Of a stretch of 64,000 bases of DNA, positions 9,244 through 18,293 are shown piece by piece. Source of the DNA: Nitrobacter sp051535235 (GTDB lineage Bacteria > Pseudomonadota > Alphaproteobacteria > Rhizobiales > Xanthobacteraceae). A program made the translations under genes and the position numbers. Position 1 is the stretch's first letter, and each line of letters starts with the position of its first letter. Below the pieces are notes generated by a model, which was not told the origin of the DNA, ran no database searches, and saw nothing but the letters and a program-made list of their open reading frames with translations. The DNA lies in assembly GCF_051535235.1 (NCBI RefSeq), contig NZ_JBPPLZ010000007.1, positions 62,001-126,000 on the forward strand, given 5' to 3'.

Positions 9244-10161
9244 ATGATCGTCACCGGCATCACCAGCATGAAATCGACCGCACCGGCGCTGAGCGCGCGC
9301 GCGCGCGCCAAGGTCAACCTGACGCTGCGGGTCCGGGGGCGGCGCGTCGATGGCTTTCACGATCTCGAAAGCGTGGTCGCATTTGCCGATTGCGCCGACC
9401 GCCTTACCCTGACGCCGGGCGCGAACCTGTCGCTTGTCGCCAGCGGTCCGCGCGCGCAGGAGTGCGGCGCGGTTGCGGACAATCTCGTGCTCAAGGCGGC
9501 GCGGTTGCTCGGCGAGCGGGTCGCACACCTGAAGACCGGCGTTTTCGCGCTGGACAAGCATTTGCCGGTCGCGGCCGGCATCGGCGGGGGCTCGGCGGAT
9601 GCGGCTGCGGCGTTGCGGCTGCTCGCGGACGCCAACGGCATTGCGCTCAGCGATCCGGCATTGATGGAGGCGGCGCGACTGACCGGCGCAGACGTGCCGG
9701 TTTGCGTCCGCTCGGAAGCCTGCGTGATGACGGGCGTCGGCGAAGTCCTGCAGCCGCTGGGTTTGCCGGCGATGCCGGCCGTGCTGGTCAATCCGCGCAT
9801 TGCCGTCGCAACGAAGGACGTCTTCGCAGCGCTCGGCCTTCGGAACGGCGAACTGCACGCCGGCGCCTCCGATGGGATCGAGGCGATCGCATGGCCGGAG
9901 ACCGGCGCGTCGATCGGTGACTGGCTCGCGATGCTGTCCGGCGGCTCCAATGATCTCGAAGCGCCCGCGATCCGCATTCAGCCGGTGATCGGGGAGGTGC
10001 TCGCGAGATTGCGGGCGACCGGCGCGCGGTTGTCGCGGATGTCAGGCTCGGGCGCGACGTGTTTTGCAATCTTCGGCGACGAGGCGGACGCGCTCCGCGC
10101 CGCGCAAACGATCCGGCGCGATCATCCGCAATGGTGGGTCCACGCCGGGACGCTGAGCTAG
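9244..10161 (+). CDS. ispE: 4-diphosphocytidyl-2-C-methyl-D-erythritol kinase
   Basis: GHMP-family kinase of the non-mevalonate isoprenoid pathway, phosphorylating CDP-methylerythritol with ATP. It shows the N-terminal ARAKVNLTLRVRGRRVDGFHDLESV block with the conserved Lys and Asn, the ATP-binding glycine loop PVAAGIGGGSADAAAALR near residue 115, and the C-terminal MSGSGATCFAIF. At 305 residues it has the usual size. Starts at 9244 and 9268 are both possible; the second removes eight unconserved residues. No other isoprenoid genes lie nearby. Confidence 0.94.
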   Translation: MIVTGITSMKSTAPALSARARAKVNLTLRVRGRRVDGFHDLESVVAFADCADRLTLTPGANLSLVASGPRAQECGAVADNLVLKAARLLGERVAHLKTGVFALDKHLPVAAGIGGGSADAAAALRLLADANGIALSDPALMEAARLTGADVPVCVRSEACVMTGVGEVLQPLGLPAMPAVLVNPRIAVATKDVFAALGLRNGELHAGASDGIEAIAWPETGASIGDWLAMLSGGSNDLEAPAIRIQPVIGEVLARLRATGARLSRMSGSGATCFAIFGDEADALRAAQTIRRDHPQWWVHAGTLS

Positions 10162-10164
10162 ATT

Positions 10165-10293
10165 TATAGTGTTTTCGAACGAAGCATACCCTCGAGCTTG
10201 ATCCCGGCGGTGATTCCGGTTCGCGTGAAGAAAACGCATCAACACAACGATCCAGAGCTTCGCTTCTGAGTCCATCAGAAGCGAAAGTGCTCT
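10165..10293. repeat. Dispersed extragenic palindromic element
   Basis: The left part (TAGTGTTTTCGAACGAAG to GGTTCGCGTGAAGAAAACGC) matches 24600–24652 in inverted orientation. The right part (10254–10293) is a hairpin of AGAGC and GCTCT arms around TTCGCTTCTGA and TCAGAAGCGAA. It fills the space after ispE. Confidence 0.7.
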
Positions 10294-10347
10294 CGGGCAC
10301 GAGCGATCCGCGGAGTCTTGGATTTCCGCTGAATACCGCCCCCGGCA

Positions 10348-10680
10348 TCAATAGGTCGCGGTCAGATAATCGACGATCTTGCCGACGTCGTCCTCGGCGA
10401 TCGGCGCGCCATACACCTTGATCATCTTGTTCACCTCCGCCTGCCAGAAATCCTTCTTGAATTTCGGGCCGCGCGGCTGGGTCTGGACGTAATCCGCCGA
10501 GTGACAGGCCGTGCAGTTGGCCTTCACAACGTCGAGATTGGGTCCGGGCTTGAACTCCGCCGCTTTGTCCGGAAGCTTGTAGGAAATCGGCTTGGCGCCG
10601 GCCGCGGTGGGACCGAAAGCGCCGCTGCTCCCGGCCAGTCCGATGGCGGCGGCGAGAGCAAGAAGAACTGGACGCTTCAT
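10348..10680 (-). CDS. sorB: Sulfite dehydrogenase cytochrome c subunit
   Basis: A 110-residue periplasmic monohaem cytochrome c. A signal peptide (residues 1–22, LLALAAAIGLAGSSGAF) is followed by the haem attachment site CTACH near residue 56. The segment VYGAPIAEDDVGKIVDYL is typical of SorB; methionine 85 or a neighbour would be the sixth haem ligand. It lies 12 bases downstream of sorA on the same strand, the standard sorAB order. SorB accepts electrons from the molybdenum subunit and passes them to the respiratory chain. Confidence 0.88.
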   Translation of the reverse strand: MKRPVLLALAAAIGLAGSSGAFGPTAAGAKPISYKLPDKAAEFKPGPNLDVVKANCTACHSADYVQTQPRGPKFKKDFWQAEVNKMIKVYGAPIAEDDVGKIVDYLTATY

Positions 10681-10692
10681 GACTTTTCTCCC

Positions 10693-11901
10693 TCAGGCCG
10701 CCGTCACGTGGACGGTCTCGATGACGTTGCGCATGTAACCGGCCGGATTCCATGTGGCCTCAGACGGCTGCACCTGGCCGCCGTTGCTGGTCGCGCGGAC
10801 CTTTAATTCATGCGGACCGGCGGTGAGCTTGACCGGAATCTTCCATTCGCGGAACGAGTATTTGCCGTAGTCGCGGCCGAGCCGCGCGGTCTTCCAGGTT
10901 TTGCCGCCATCGATCGACACCTCGACCTTCTTGATTCCGGTGCCGCCGTCGAATGCGATCCCCTTCAGAAGCTTGCCGCCGATTCCGACTTTTGCGCCGT
11001 CGGCGACATTGGTGATGAAGGAGCGGACGTTGAACCTGTTGATTGGGACAGTCGCCTTCGGCGCGGTGCCCGGCTCAACGCAGGCGCAGGCGTTGTCCGG
11101 AATGCGGTAGGCCGTCTTCATCCAGAAATTGTCGTAGATGCTGTTGATGACGGTGATCTCGTTGAGATGCTTGACCCAGTATGTGCCGTAATATCCGGGA
11201 ACGACGAGCCGAAGCGGAAAGCCGTTCAAAAACGGCAAATCCCGTCCGTTCATGAGATAGGCCAGCATGACCTCGCCATCACGTGCGTGGTCGATGTCGA
11301 GCGCCTTCGCAAAATCCGGCGTCTTGTCGCTGACGGGACCGTCCATGCCGTTGAATACGACCTGCTTTGCGCCTTGCTGGACGCCGGCCTGGTCGAGCAC
11401 GGTCTTGAGCGGCACGCCGCGCCAGCGCGCGTTGCCCATCGCTCCGTTACCGGACTGTCCGCCGGCGACGCGCGGATTCGAGAATCCGCGGCTGTTGCCC
11501 GAACACTGATTGACGGCGACGATCTCCGTCGCCTTCATTTTTTTGATGTCCTTGAGCGACAGCTTGAGCGGATGATCGACCTTGCCCTTGATCTCCAGCG
11601 TAAACGTGTCGGGATCGATGTCGAGCGGAAGGCCGGCGAGGTGATAGCGGACAAAGAAGGCGTCGTTCGGCGTGATCGGACCTTCGTTGAAAACGGAGAA
11701 TGGCGTTTCGAGTTGCGGCGGGCGGCTTGTCTGGCCGATCATCAGGCGTTTCTGCGGATATTTCACCAGCGGACGTTCACCGTTCTCGAACGGCAGGGTC
11801 ACGCTGTCGAGCGCGAAGGCCTTGAAAGGGGTCAGGCTGGCGGTTGCGCCGAGCGCCAGTCCGGCGCCGACGCGTTTCAGCATCTCTCGTCTGTCGAGCA
11901 T
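10693..11901 (-). CDS. sorA: Sulfite dehydrogenase molybdopterin subunit
   Basis: A 402-residue molybdenum enzyme that oxidises sulfite to sulfate in the periplasm. The N-terminus has a twin-arginine signal (DRREMLKRVGAGLALG), as expected for a folded cofactor protein. The Mo-coordinating cysteine sits in VNQCSGNSRG, and the domain continues through GNARWRGVPL to the C-terminal dimerisation domain (VEVSIDGGKTWKTARLG and EWKIP). The ATG at 11901 is chosen because it gives the normal Tat signal; the longer frame to 11940 adds unneeded residues. It forms an operon with sorB. Molybdenum cofactor could come from the moaB pathway. Confidence 0.9.
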   Translation of the reverse strand: MLDRREMLKRVGAGLALGATASLTPFKAFALDSVTLPFENGERPLVKYPQKRLMIGQTSRPPQLETPFSVFNEGPITPNDAFFVRYHLAGLPLDIDPDTFTLEIKGKVDHPLKLSLKDIKKMKATEIVAVNQCSGNSRGFSNPRVAGGQSGNGAMGNARWRGVPLKTVLDQAGVQQGAKQVVFNGMDGPVSDKTPDFAKALDIDHARDGEVMLAYLMNGRDLPFLNGFPLRLVVPGYYGTYWVKHLNEITVINSIYDNFWMKTAYRIPDNACACVEPGTAPKATVPINRFNVRSFITNVADGAKVGIGGKLLKGIAFDGGTGIKKVEVSIDGGKTWKTARLGRDYGKYSFREWKIPVKLTAGPHELKVRATSNGGQVQPSEATWNPAGYMRNVIETVHVTAA

Positions 11902-12117
11902 GGCTTCCTCCGAAGCTTTACGGTCGAGGCCCGTCATCACGGGTCATCGCTCGGCAAAGTTTCGCATCGCCAGACCGCAAGTCAATTGATGCTTTCGAGG
12001 GAGAGCACGCCAAATCGACGAGTTGCCCCGCCGTCTGCGCGGGCGGATGATACCGCTGCCGACACCCGAAACCCCGGCTGCCGGGCAGCCGGGGCTTTGA
12101 CTGAGTTGGACAGCGGA

Positions 12118-12366
12118 TCAATCGCAGACGTTGATGGTGCGCAGACGGAAGCCGAAGGGGGTCGGCACGCGCCGCACCACATAGCAGCCCTCGTCATAGC
12201 CACCGATATAGGCGACGCCGAAGCCGTGGCCGTAATGATGACCGAAGTGGCCGAAGTGGTGGTGATGATGCCCGCCCCAACCGTGCGCGGAAGCGGCTGA
12301 GGGCGCCAGCGCCATCGCACCAAGGGAAGCAGCGGCAACGAGTCCAAGAGCAAGTCTACGAGACAT
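12118..12366 (-). CDS. Small secreted His/Gly-rich protein
   Basis: An 82-residue protein with a signal peptide (residues 1–27, cleaved after SAASA) and a mature part rich in histidine and glycine (GWGGHHHHHFGHFGHHYGHGFG). It ends in a short segment with two cysteines (EGCYVVRRVPTPFGFRLRTINVCD). A strong ribosome binding site, AAGGAGAA, precedes the ATG. Similar His-rich periplasmic proteins are common in this family of bacteria. Metal binding is an inference from composition only; no function is established. Confidence 0.75.
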   Translation of the reverse strand: MSRRLALGLVAAASLGAMALAPSAASAHGWGGHHHHHFGHFGHHYGHGFGVAYIGGYDEGCYVVRRVPTPFGFRLRTINVCD

Positions 12367-12732
12367 GATCGTTCTCCTTAAATGAAGCGCGTGATGCGCA
12401 GGTTTCGGTTTCAATTCGCGTTCTGGTTTCCAGTTGCGGGCTCGTGCGTGCCCGTCGCAAGTTCGTCGCATGCTTTCAAAATGCGGTTCGAAGAATCCGG
12501 CGAAGTAAAACCGACAATTTTCTGAATGGACGTTCAGACGAGCGGGGATTTCGGCCGGACGGGTGTGCGAAATCTCACACAGCGCGAATGCGTTCAAAAA
12601 ATATGCGCAAACCGGTGGATCCAGCCTCGCCGGGCGCCGGATTGACACCGGAAGCCGAGTGGTCAAAAAAACGAGAAAGCTGTCCGGAGAACCATGCGGG
12701 GATGTGCGCTGAGCATTGTCCCCGACATCCAT
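12367..12732. other. Divergent intergenic region, no gene seen
   Basis: This stretch separates the His-rich protein (leftward) from the GT39 gene (rightward) and should hold both promoters. It contains a small inverted repeat, GTGTG and CACAC spaced by eight bases (12563–12580). No convincing coding sequence, RNA gene or known operator was found. Confidence 0.5.
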
Positions 12733-14349
12733 ATGACAATCGCAGAACTCGATAAATCGGGGTTGCAACCGGAACGTCCGGCGCGTTCGTCGCTGCTGTG
12801 GGTCGTGGCGTTGATCGCTGCGATGACCGTGATGCGATGCATCTTTGCCGCCGCGCTGGATCTGCGCACCGACGAGGCCTATTACTGGACCTGGTCGAAG
12901 GAAAGTGCGCTGTCCTTCCTCGATCATCCGCCGATGATCGCGTGGTTCATTCGGTTCGGCACAGCGATCTTCGGCGACACCGATTTCGGCGTCAGGTTCG
13001 CCGGACTGCTGGCGATGCCGATATCGCAATTGCTGCTCGCCGATATCGTCCACCGCGTCACCCGCGACATCCGGGCCGCCATACTGGCGGTTCTGATGAT
13101 GGAAGCGGCGTTGTATTACGGCCTGCTGATGGCGAAGGTTGCGCCCGACGTCGCGTTGATCCCGTTCGAACTGGCGCTGGTGTGGTCGCTGGTGCGGCTC
13201 ACCGAGAGCGGCGACGCGCGCTGGTGGCTTGCCGCCGGCTTCTTCGGCGGCCTGGCGCTGTTGTCGAAGCTGACTGCATTGATGCTGGTCCCCGCCGTTG
13301 TTCTTTTCATTATCGTGCCGGACTGGCGCTCACGCTGGCTGCGCAGTCCGTATCTGTGGGCCGCGCCATTGATTGCGGTTGCGGTATTCTCGCCGGTCCT
13401 GATCTGGAATTGGATGCACGACTGGGCCTCGTTCAGGTTTCAGTTCGTACGCGCGACCGCCGCGCATGACGTCACGCTGCGCACGCTCGGCGACTATCTC
13501 GGCCTCCAGTTCGGTCAGGTCGGGCCGATCCTGCTGCCCGTGGTGCTGTTTGGCGTGGCGGTCACGGCATGGCGCGGGTTTCGGTATCGTGATCCGGTTT
13601 CCGTGCTGCTGTCGGCGGCCGTGCTGGTGCCGTTCGGCTATTTTCTCTGGAAATCGCTGACGCTTCGCGTCGGCGACACCTGGCCGATGTTTATCTGGCC
13701 GCTGGGATTCGCCGCAACCGCAATCGACATCGCGAAGCGATCGCGCGAAAAATGGCCGGCGTGGATCGCAAGATCGTCCGCCTTCTGGGTCAACGCCGCG
13801 ATCGCCTCGGGTCTCGTCCTCGTCGTCGCGGTGTTCCTCTATTACGTCGTCAGCCCCTGGAATTTCATCGGCAAGACCGATCCGATCGGCGGTGAAGCTG
13901 GCTTCGCGCAGGTCGCGAGCCGCGCCGAAAGCGAATTGCAGGCCACCGGGGCGACATGGATCGCGACCGACGATTACCGGATCTATGCGATGTTGCGCTG
14001 GCATCTGAAGGATCGCGTGCCGGTGATCCAGATCAACGAACGCAGCCGCTTCATGGGTTTTCGCGATCCCGGTTTCGACCGGATTGCCGGGCATGCCGGG
14101 CTGTATATCGCCCGCGAGCAGGATGGTGCATCTCTTCTGTCCTCGACCGGCGCGGTGCTGACGCCGTTGGGTCGGGTCCAGCGGACCTGGCGCGGCCGGA
14201 TCATGGACACCTATGTTCTGGAAAAGCTGACGGGCTGGACGCCTGATCTCTCGCCGCCGCCGGACTCGCGGTTCTACAAATGGCGGCAACTGGCGGAGCG
14301 CGAGACAGGTCGTCGTTGTCTGACGCTCGCCGCCATCGTGGAGCGATAG
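12733..14349 (+). CDS. Glycosyltransferase family 39 (ArnT/PMT-like) membrane protein
   Basis: A 538-residue inner-membrane protein with about ten hydrophobic segments and a periplasmic C-terminal part. The first extracytoplasmic loop carries LRTDEAYYWTWSKESALSFLDHPPMIAW, with the catalytic-type Asp-Glu pair and the YW and DHPP residues diagnostic of GT39 enzymes that use polyprenyl-phosphate sugars. The acceptor, lipid A or another envelope glycan, cannot be told from the sequence. The ATG at 12733 is preferred over 12694 because the extra residues are not hydrophobic or conserved. It is convergent with the YcjF-like gene, one base from its end. Confidence 0.82.
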   Translation: MTIAELDKSGLQPERPARSSLLWVVALIAAMTVMRCIFAAALDLRTDEAYYWTWSKESALSFLDHPPMIAWFIRFGTAIFGDTDFGVRFAGLLAMPISQLLLADIVHRVTRDIRAAILAVLMMEAALYYGLLMAKVAPDVALIPFELALVWSLVRLTESGDARWWLAAGFFGGLALLSKLTALMLVPAVVLFIIVPDWRSRWLRSPYLWAAPLIAVAVFSPVLIWNWMHDWASFRFQFVRATAAHDVTLRTLGDYLGLQFGQVGPILLPVVLFGVAVTAWRGFRYRDPVSVLLSAAVLVPFGYFLWKSLTLRVGDTWPMFIWPLGFAATAIDIAKRSREKWPAWIARSSAFWVNAAIASGLVLVVAVFLYYVVSPWNFIGKTDPIGGEAGFAQVASRAESELQATGATWIATDDYRIYAMLRWHLKDRVPVIQINERSRFMGFRDPGFDRIAGHAGLYIAREQDGASLLSSTGAVLTPLGRVQRTWRGRIMDTYVLEKLTGWTPDLSPPPDSRFYKWRQLAERETGRRCLTLAAIVER

Positions 14350-14350
14350 T

Positions 14351-15403
14351 TCAGTCGTTGCTCCCGCGCTTGCGCAACAAGTCTTTCACGAGATCGCCGA
14401 GCGCGGGCCGCGGCAGCGCGGTGAACGGCATCGGGCGGGTGACGTCGATTGCCGCAAGGCCGAGGCGCGCGGTCAATAGTCCGTTGAGGACGCCTTCGCC
14501 CAGGCGCGTCGACAGCTTCGCGGCGATGCCATGGCCGAGCATCTGCTGGATCAACGTGTCGCTGGCGGCCATGCCGCCGGTGATGGCGAGATGCGCGATG
14601 ACGTGGCGTATCAGGCGGATCATCCCGAGCGTGCCGGGCCGTCCGCCATAGAGCCGCGCAAGCTGCCGCACCAGCCGCATCGCCGCTGCGAAAACGAACA
14701 GCACATCCACCACCGCGCGGGGACTGACCGCGGTCACGATCGACACGCGCTGCGCCGCTACCGACACCAGTCGGCGCGCTTCCTGATCCAGCGGCGCCAT
14801 CAGTTCGCGCTCGGCGAGTCGCACCAGGTCCGCGCCGTCGATGATGTCGGTGCCATGGTTTCGCAGCGCGGCCCGCGCCCGCGCAAGATGCGGATTGTCG
14901 TGGGCGAGTTTCACCAGATCGCGCACGACCGTTTTCGCTCCGGTGCGATCGTCGGCGGCGATGGCGGCCAGCGCGCGCCGATGCAGGTTCTCGATGGTGG
15001 CGAGACGGGCGAGGGCGGCGATCTCGCGCGCTGCGATGACGATCGATGCGACCACGAACAGCGCCGCCAGCATCAGCCCGAGGAAACCCAGCCCCTCGCT
15101 GCGTGCGAACAGATCGTGGATCAGGTTGATGGCGCCGAGCACGGTGCCGAGCGCGATGAAGCCGGCCAGCGACGACCAGAACAGCACGCCCCAGCGAAAT
15201 CCCTTCCGCGCCGGAACCGGAAGTTTTTCCGGCGCTTCCTCCTCCGGCAGCAATATGGGCTCGGGCTCCGGCTCGGCTTCCGGCGTGATGCTGATGCTGC
15301 CGCGCGCGGGCCGGCTCGCCGCCTCTTCGGGATCCAGCACCACAACGAGCGGATCGTCGAGCTTGAATGTCACGGGGCGGCGCAGGCCGGAACGCTCACT
15401 CAT
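14351..15403 (-). CDS. YcjF/TIGR01620 family membrane protein
   Basis: A 350-residue protein with an acidic, Pro-rich N-terminal region (residues 20–60, repeated EPEPE), then two hydrophobic segments (about residues 72–92 and 103–125) and a conserved C-terminal DUF697-like domain including GGRPGTLGMIRLIRHVIAHLAITGG. In E. coli, ycjX and ycjF are adjacent and belong to a stress-linked group; the biochemical role is unknown. It overlaps the upstream YcjX-like gene by four bases (ATGA), showing translational coupling. Confidence 0.82.
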   Translation of the reverse strand: MSERSGLRRPVTFKLDDPLVVVLDPEEAASRPARGSISITPEAEPEPEPILLPEEEAPEKLPVPARKGFRWGVLFWSSLAGFIALGTVLGAINLIHDLFARSEGLGFLGLMLAALFVVASIVIAAREIAALARLATIENLHRRALAAIAADDRTGAKTVVRDLVKLAHDNPHLARARAALRNHGTDIIDGADLVRLAERELMAPLDQEARRLVSVAAQRVSIVTAVSPRAVVDVLFVFAAAMRLVRQLARLYGGRPGTLGMIRLIRHVIAHLAITGGMAASDTLIQQMLGHGIAAKLSTRLGEGVLNGLLTARLGLAAIDVTRPMPFTALPRPALGDLVKDLLRKRGSND

Positions 15404-16869
15404 TGCAGTCGGTCTCCGATCAGAAACTGAAGCGCCCGGTCGAGGCGGATATGGGGCAGGGCCGGATCGCCCGTTCCGTTGCCCTGGAGGCGCGGCGGGC
15501 GAAAGCGCAGAAAGCGGAAATCAGCCTGGTCCATCGCCGACGTGGACAGCCCGCGGAATGCGCCGTTCCCGCTGAAAAGATCCTTGAGATCGGTCGGCAG
15601 GTCGCCCGGAAATGTCGCGACCTCGGTGTTGCCGTCGAAGGTCTGGTCGTTGGCGAATTCGCCGGCCAGGGGGGTACCGAGGATGGACGGCAGGTTCTCG
15701 CGACCGCATCGCACCTGCGCCTCGCGAGTGGAGCGGACGGCCGCAAGCGCGACAACGTCGATGGCGGCGCCTGCGACTTCGGCGCGTGCGGCGGCGCGCT
15801 CGACGACGCGACGCAGGATCGCCTCGAGCCGGTCATGGCTGGTGTGGTGCAGATGATCGGCCTTGGTGGCGGCGAACAGGATGCGATCGATCCGCGGCCG
15901 GAACAGCGTGCTCAGCAGCGTCGAACGGCCGACGCGGTAGCAATCCAGAATTCCGGCGAGCGCGGCTTCGAGGTCGTACAATGCTTCGGGTCCGGCATTG
16001 AAGGCGGAGAGCGTATCGACCAGCACGACCTGGCGGTCGAGCCGGGAAAAATGGTCGCGGAAAAACGGCCGGACCACGAGGTCCTTGTAGGCCTCATATC
16101 GCCGCCGCATCATTGTCCAGAGCGAGCCATCGGGCGCGATGCCGCCGGCGGGCAGATCGAGTGGCGCGAAGGTGAGCGCGGGCGAGCCTGCGAGGTTGCC
16201 CGGCATCAGGAAACGGCCGGGCGGCAGCAGGCTCATGGCGAAGCGCTCGTCGCGGCAGCCACGGAGATAATCGGTGAACAGCCGCGCGGCGACGAGCGTC
16301 GCCTGCTCGTCCTCGCGGGCCGAGGGCCGGAGCGTTGCGAGATGCGCGTGCCACGCTTCTGCGAGCCGCGCGCGCGGCTGCTGCCGTGACAGCGCAAGGC
16401 TTTCCGCCGACCATTGTTCGTAGCTCTTGTCGAGCAGCGGCAGGTCGAGCAGCCATTCGCCGGGATAGTCGACGATATCCAGCGTCAGCGTCTGGTCCGA
16501 GCCGTTTTGCCGCTGATAGCCGATCACGAGCCGCAACTCGCTGATATCGACCGTCGAGTTCGGCCAGCGCCGTTCCGCGACCAGCGTGTGGACGTGTTGC
16601 TCATAGTTGAAGCGCGGCACCGCGTCGTCCGGCTGCGGAGCAAGCTGCGCGCGCGCGATGCGACCGCTGGCGAGCGATTCGAAAACCGGAAACCGGCCGC
16701 CACGCGACAGACCATGCACCAGCGCGGTGATGAACACCGTTTTGCCGGCGCGCGACAGCCCCGTTACGCCGAGCCTGATCGTCGGGTTGAAGAAATTTTC
16801 GCCATAATCCAGCAGCGCGCGGGCCGACAGGCGCGCTTCTTCAACGATATCGGAAAAGCTGGAAGCCAT
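15400..16869 (-). CDS. YcjX/DUF463 family nucleotide-binding protein
   Basis: A 489-residue predicted P-loop GTPase-like protein. The Walker A-like GLSRAGKTVFITALVHGL lies near residue 38. DIVDYPGEWLLDLPLL (about 130–145) matches the family's conserved switch-like region, and TKADHLHHTSHDRLEAIL carries the TKAD element similar to the G4 guanine-recognition motif. No signal peptide or membrane segment is seen, so it is probably cytoplasmic and membrane-associated through its partner. It is the first gene of a two-gene operon with the YcjF-like protein. Confidence 0.85.
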   Translation of the reverse strand: MASSFSDIVEEARLSARALLDYGENFFNPTIRLGVTGLSRAGKTVFITALVHGLSRGGRFPVFESLASGRIARAQLAPQPDDAVPRFNYEQHVHTLVAERRWPNSTVDISELRLVIGYQRQNGSDQTLTLDIVDYPGEWLLDLPLLDKSYEQWSAESLALSRQQPRARLAEAWHAHLATLRPSAREDEQATLVAARLFTDYLRGCRDERFAMSLLPPGRFLMPGNLAGSPALTFAPLDLPAGGIAPDGSLWTMMRRRYEAYKDLVVRPFFRDHFSRLDRQVVLVDTLSAFNAGPEALYDLEAALAGILDCYRVGRSTLLSTLFRPRIDRILFAATKADHLHHTSHDRLEAILRRVVERAAARAEVAGAAIDVVALAAVRSTREAQVRCGRENLPSILGTPLAGEFANDQTFDGNTEVATFPGDLPTDLKDLFSGNGAFRGLSTSAMDQADFRFLRFRPPRLQGNGTGDPALPHIRLDRALQFLIGDRLQ

Positions 16870-17256
16870 GTCGATGCAATGTCGATCCCGAACTATGGAT
16901 TGGCGTGCAAATTGCGCCTGCGCAACCGGAAGGTGGCGATTGTCGGTCGAAAATCAAGTTTCGGCACTGAGACGAGCGGTACATCATTTGTGTTCAGATT
17001 TCGTTGACGGGTGGACTGGCTTGCATTGTAGCGCCTTTCCGCTGGCGCAAGACACCGAAAATGTAGCCTGGGACAGAATTGGCGGCGTCGCCAACTAGAT
17101 CAAAAGGCTAAATCAAGAGGCTGAATCAGGCCTCGTTTGCGAACCCAGATGTGAAGATTTGCTTCGCGGGCCTTCGCGCGTCATGGCTGACGATCCTCTT
17201 CACCGCTTCCCTGCAAAAGATGCGGCAGTGCGAAGTGAGGGCGGAACGAAAGGGTC
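16870..17256. other. Intergenic region, no gene seen
   Basis: A 387-base gap upstream of the YcjX-like gene and downstream of the MaoC-like gene. A run around 17098–17130 contains two near-repeats of the form AAAGGCTAAATCA / AGAGGCTGAATCA. Short open frames on both strands lack ribosome binding sites and resemblance to known proteins. The YcjX promoter should lie here. Confidence 0.45.
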
Positions 17257-18111
17257 TCACCATGTTGCAGTGCCCTTCATGGTGGGCATGCCGGCTGCAT
17301 TCGCAATCCAGAGCTCCATGCTGTCGCCGACCGCGCCGGCATTGACGCTGAACTCGCCACCGTCGAACAGCGGCTGCAGGCCGCGATAGGTGAAGATCTT
17401 CGGCGCTTTGCCGCCGTGCAGCTTCGCGCCGAATTCGATCAGCAGCGAGGCCTGCAGCGGACCGTGCACGATCAGGCCCGGATAACCTTCGATCCGGGTG
17501 GCGTAGTCGCGATCGTAGTGGATGCGATGGCTGTTGAAGGTCAGCGCCGAATAACGAAACAGCAGCACCGGATCGGCGACATGGGTTTCGCGGTTTACCG
17601 GCGTCGATGCCGGCGCGGGCATTGCCGGCGCGGCGTTCTTGCTGTCTTTCGGCATCTCCCGATAGACGATGTCCTGGCGTTCGCGGACTGCCGGACCGCG
17701 CTGCGTTGCAAATACGTGATCGAGCGCCACGAAGCACAAAGTCCCGGTGCCGCCGGTCTTGACCGTCACGTCCCTGATCGTCGAGGTGCGCGTCACGGCG
17801 TCACCGACACGCAGCGGCTCGACGAAATTGATTTCGCCGCCCGCCCACATCCTGCGTGGCAGCGGGACCGGCGGCAGAAAGCCGCCGCGCTTCGGATGGC
17901 CGTCGGGCCCGACATCGGACATCGCCACCACCGGCGGCGACAGACACCAGTGCATCGCGACCGGCGCGGCGTCGCCTTCCTTGGGAGCGCCGATGTCGAG
18001 GAATAACGCCGAGCGCAATCCGGCGGCCAGATGCGCCGTAACCACGTCGGTCTTTTCCTCGGAGCGGCCGATCCACTGCCGCAAATGATCGAGATCGAGC
18101 TTTTCGGTCAT
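17257..18111 (-). CDS. MaoC/FAS1-like dehydratase-domain protein (acyl-CoA hydratase)
   Basis: A 284-residue double hot-dog protein of the HTD2/mesaconyl-CoA hydratase type. The N-terminal half is a FAS1-like dehydratase domain (WIGRSEEKTDVVTAHLAAGLRSAL onward, with PLPRRMWAGGEINFVEPLRVGD). The C-terminal half has the MaoC-like RYSALTFNSHRIHYDRDYA segment, in which Asn, His and Asp are the usual catalytic residues, then GLIVHGPLQASLLIEF. It probably hydrates or dehydrates a short-chain enoyl-CoA or related thioester; the substrate is unknown. The ATG at 18111 is chosen because the frame upstream adds nonconserved residues. Confidence 0.8.
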   Translation of the reverse strand: MTEKLDLDHLRQWIGRSEEKTDVVTAHLAAGLRSALFLDIGAPKEGDAAPVAMHWCLSPPVVAMSDVGPDGHPKRGGFLPPVPLPRRMWAGGEINFVEPLRVGDAVTRTSTIRDVTVKTGGTGTLCFVALDHVFATQRGPAVRERQDIVYREMPKDSKNAAPAMPAPASTPVNRETHVADPVLLFRYSALTFNSHRIHYDRDYATRIEGYPGLIVHGPLQASLLIEFGAKLHGGKAPKIFTYRGLQPLFDGGEFSVNAGAVGDSMELWIANAAGMPTMKGTATW

Positions 18112-18293
18112 TTCACCGTCGTCACTGATGCGGCCCCCTCCGGATTGGCACAAGCCCAAGGCATAAATTTACCACCCGATACGCTGTTTGCCCGAAGGCT
18201 CGTCACGAGAAAAATCTAACAACCTGAAATTGCAATAAATAATACTTAACTACTTTCCGGATATGTTGCCGCTCGACATGGGGGACGGCTCAT

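Noticed and set aside
10810..12300. 496-codon plus-strand open frame opposite sorA and the His-rich protein
   Set aside because: It crosses two well-supported minus-strand genes and resembles no protein.
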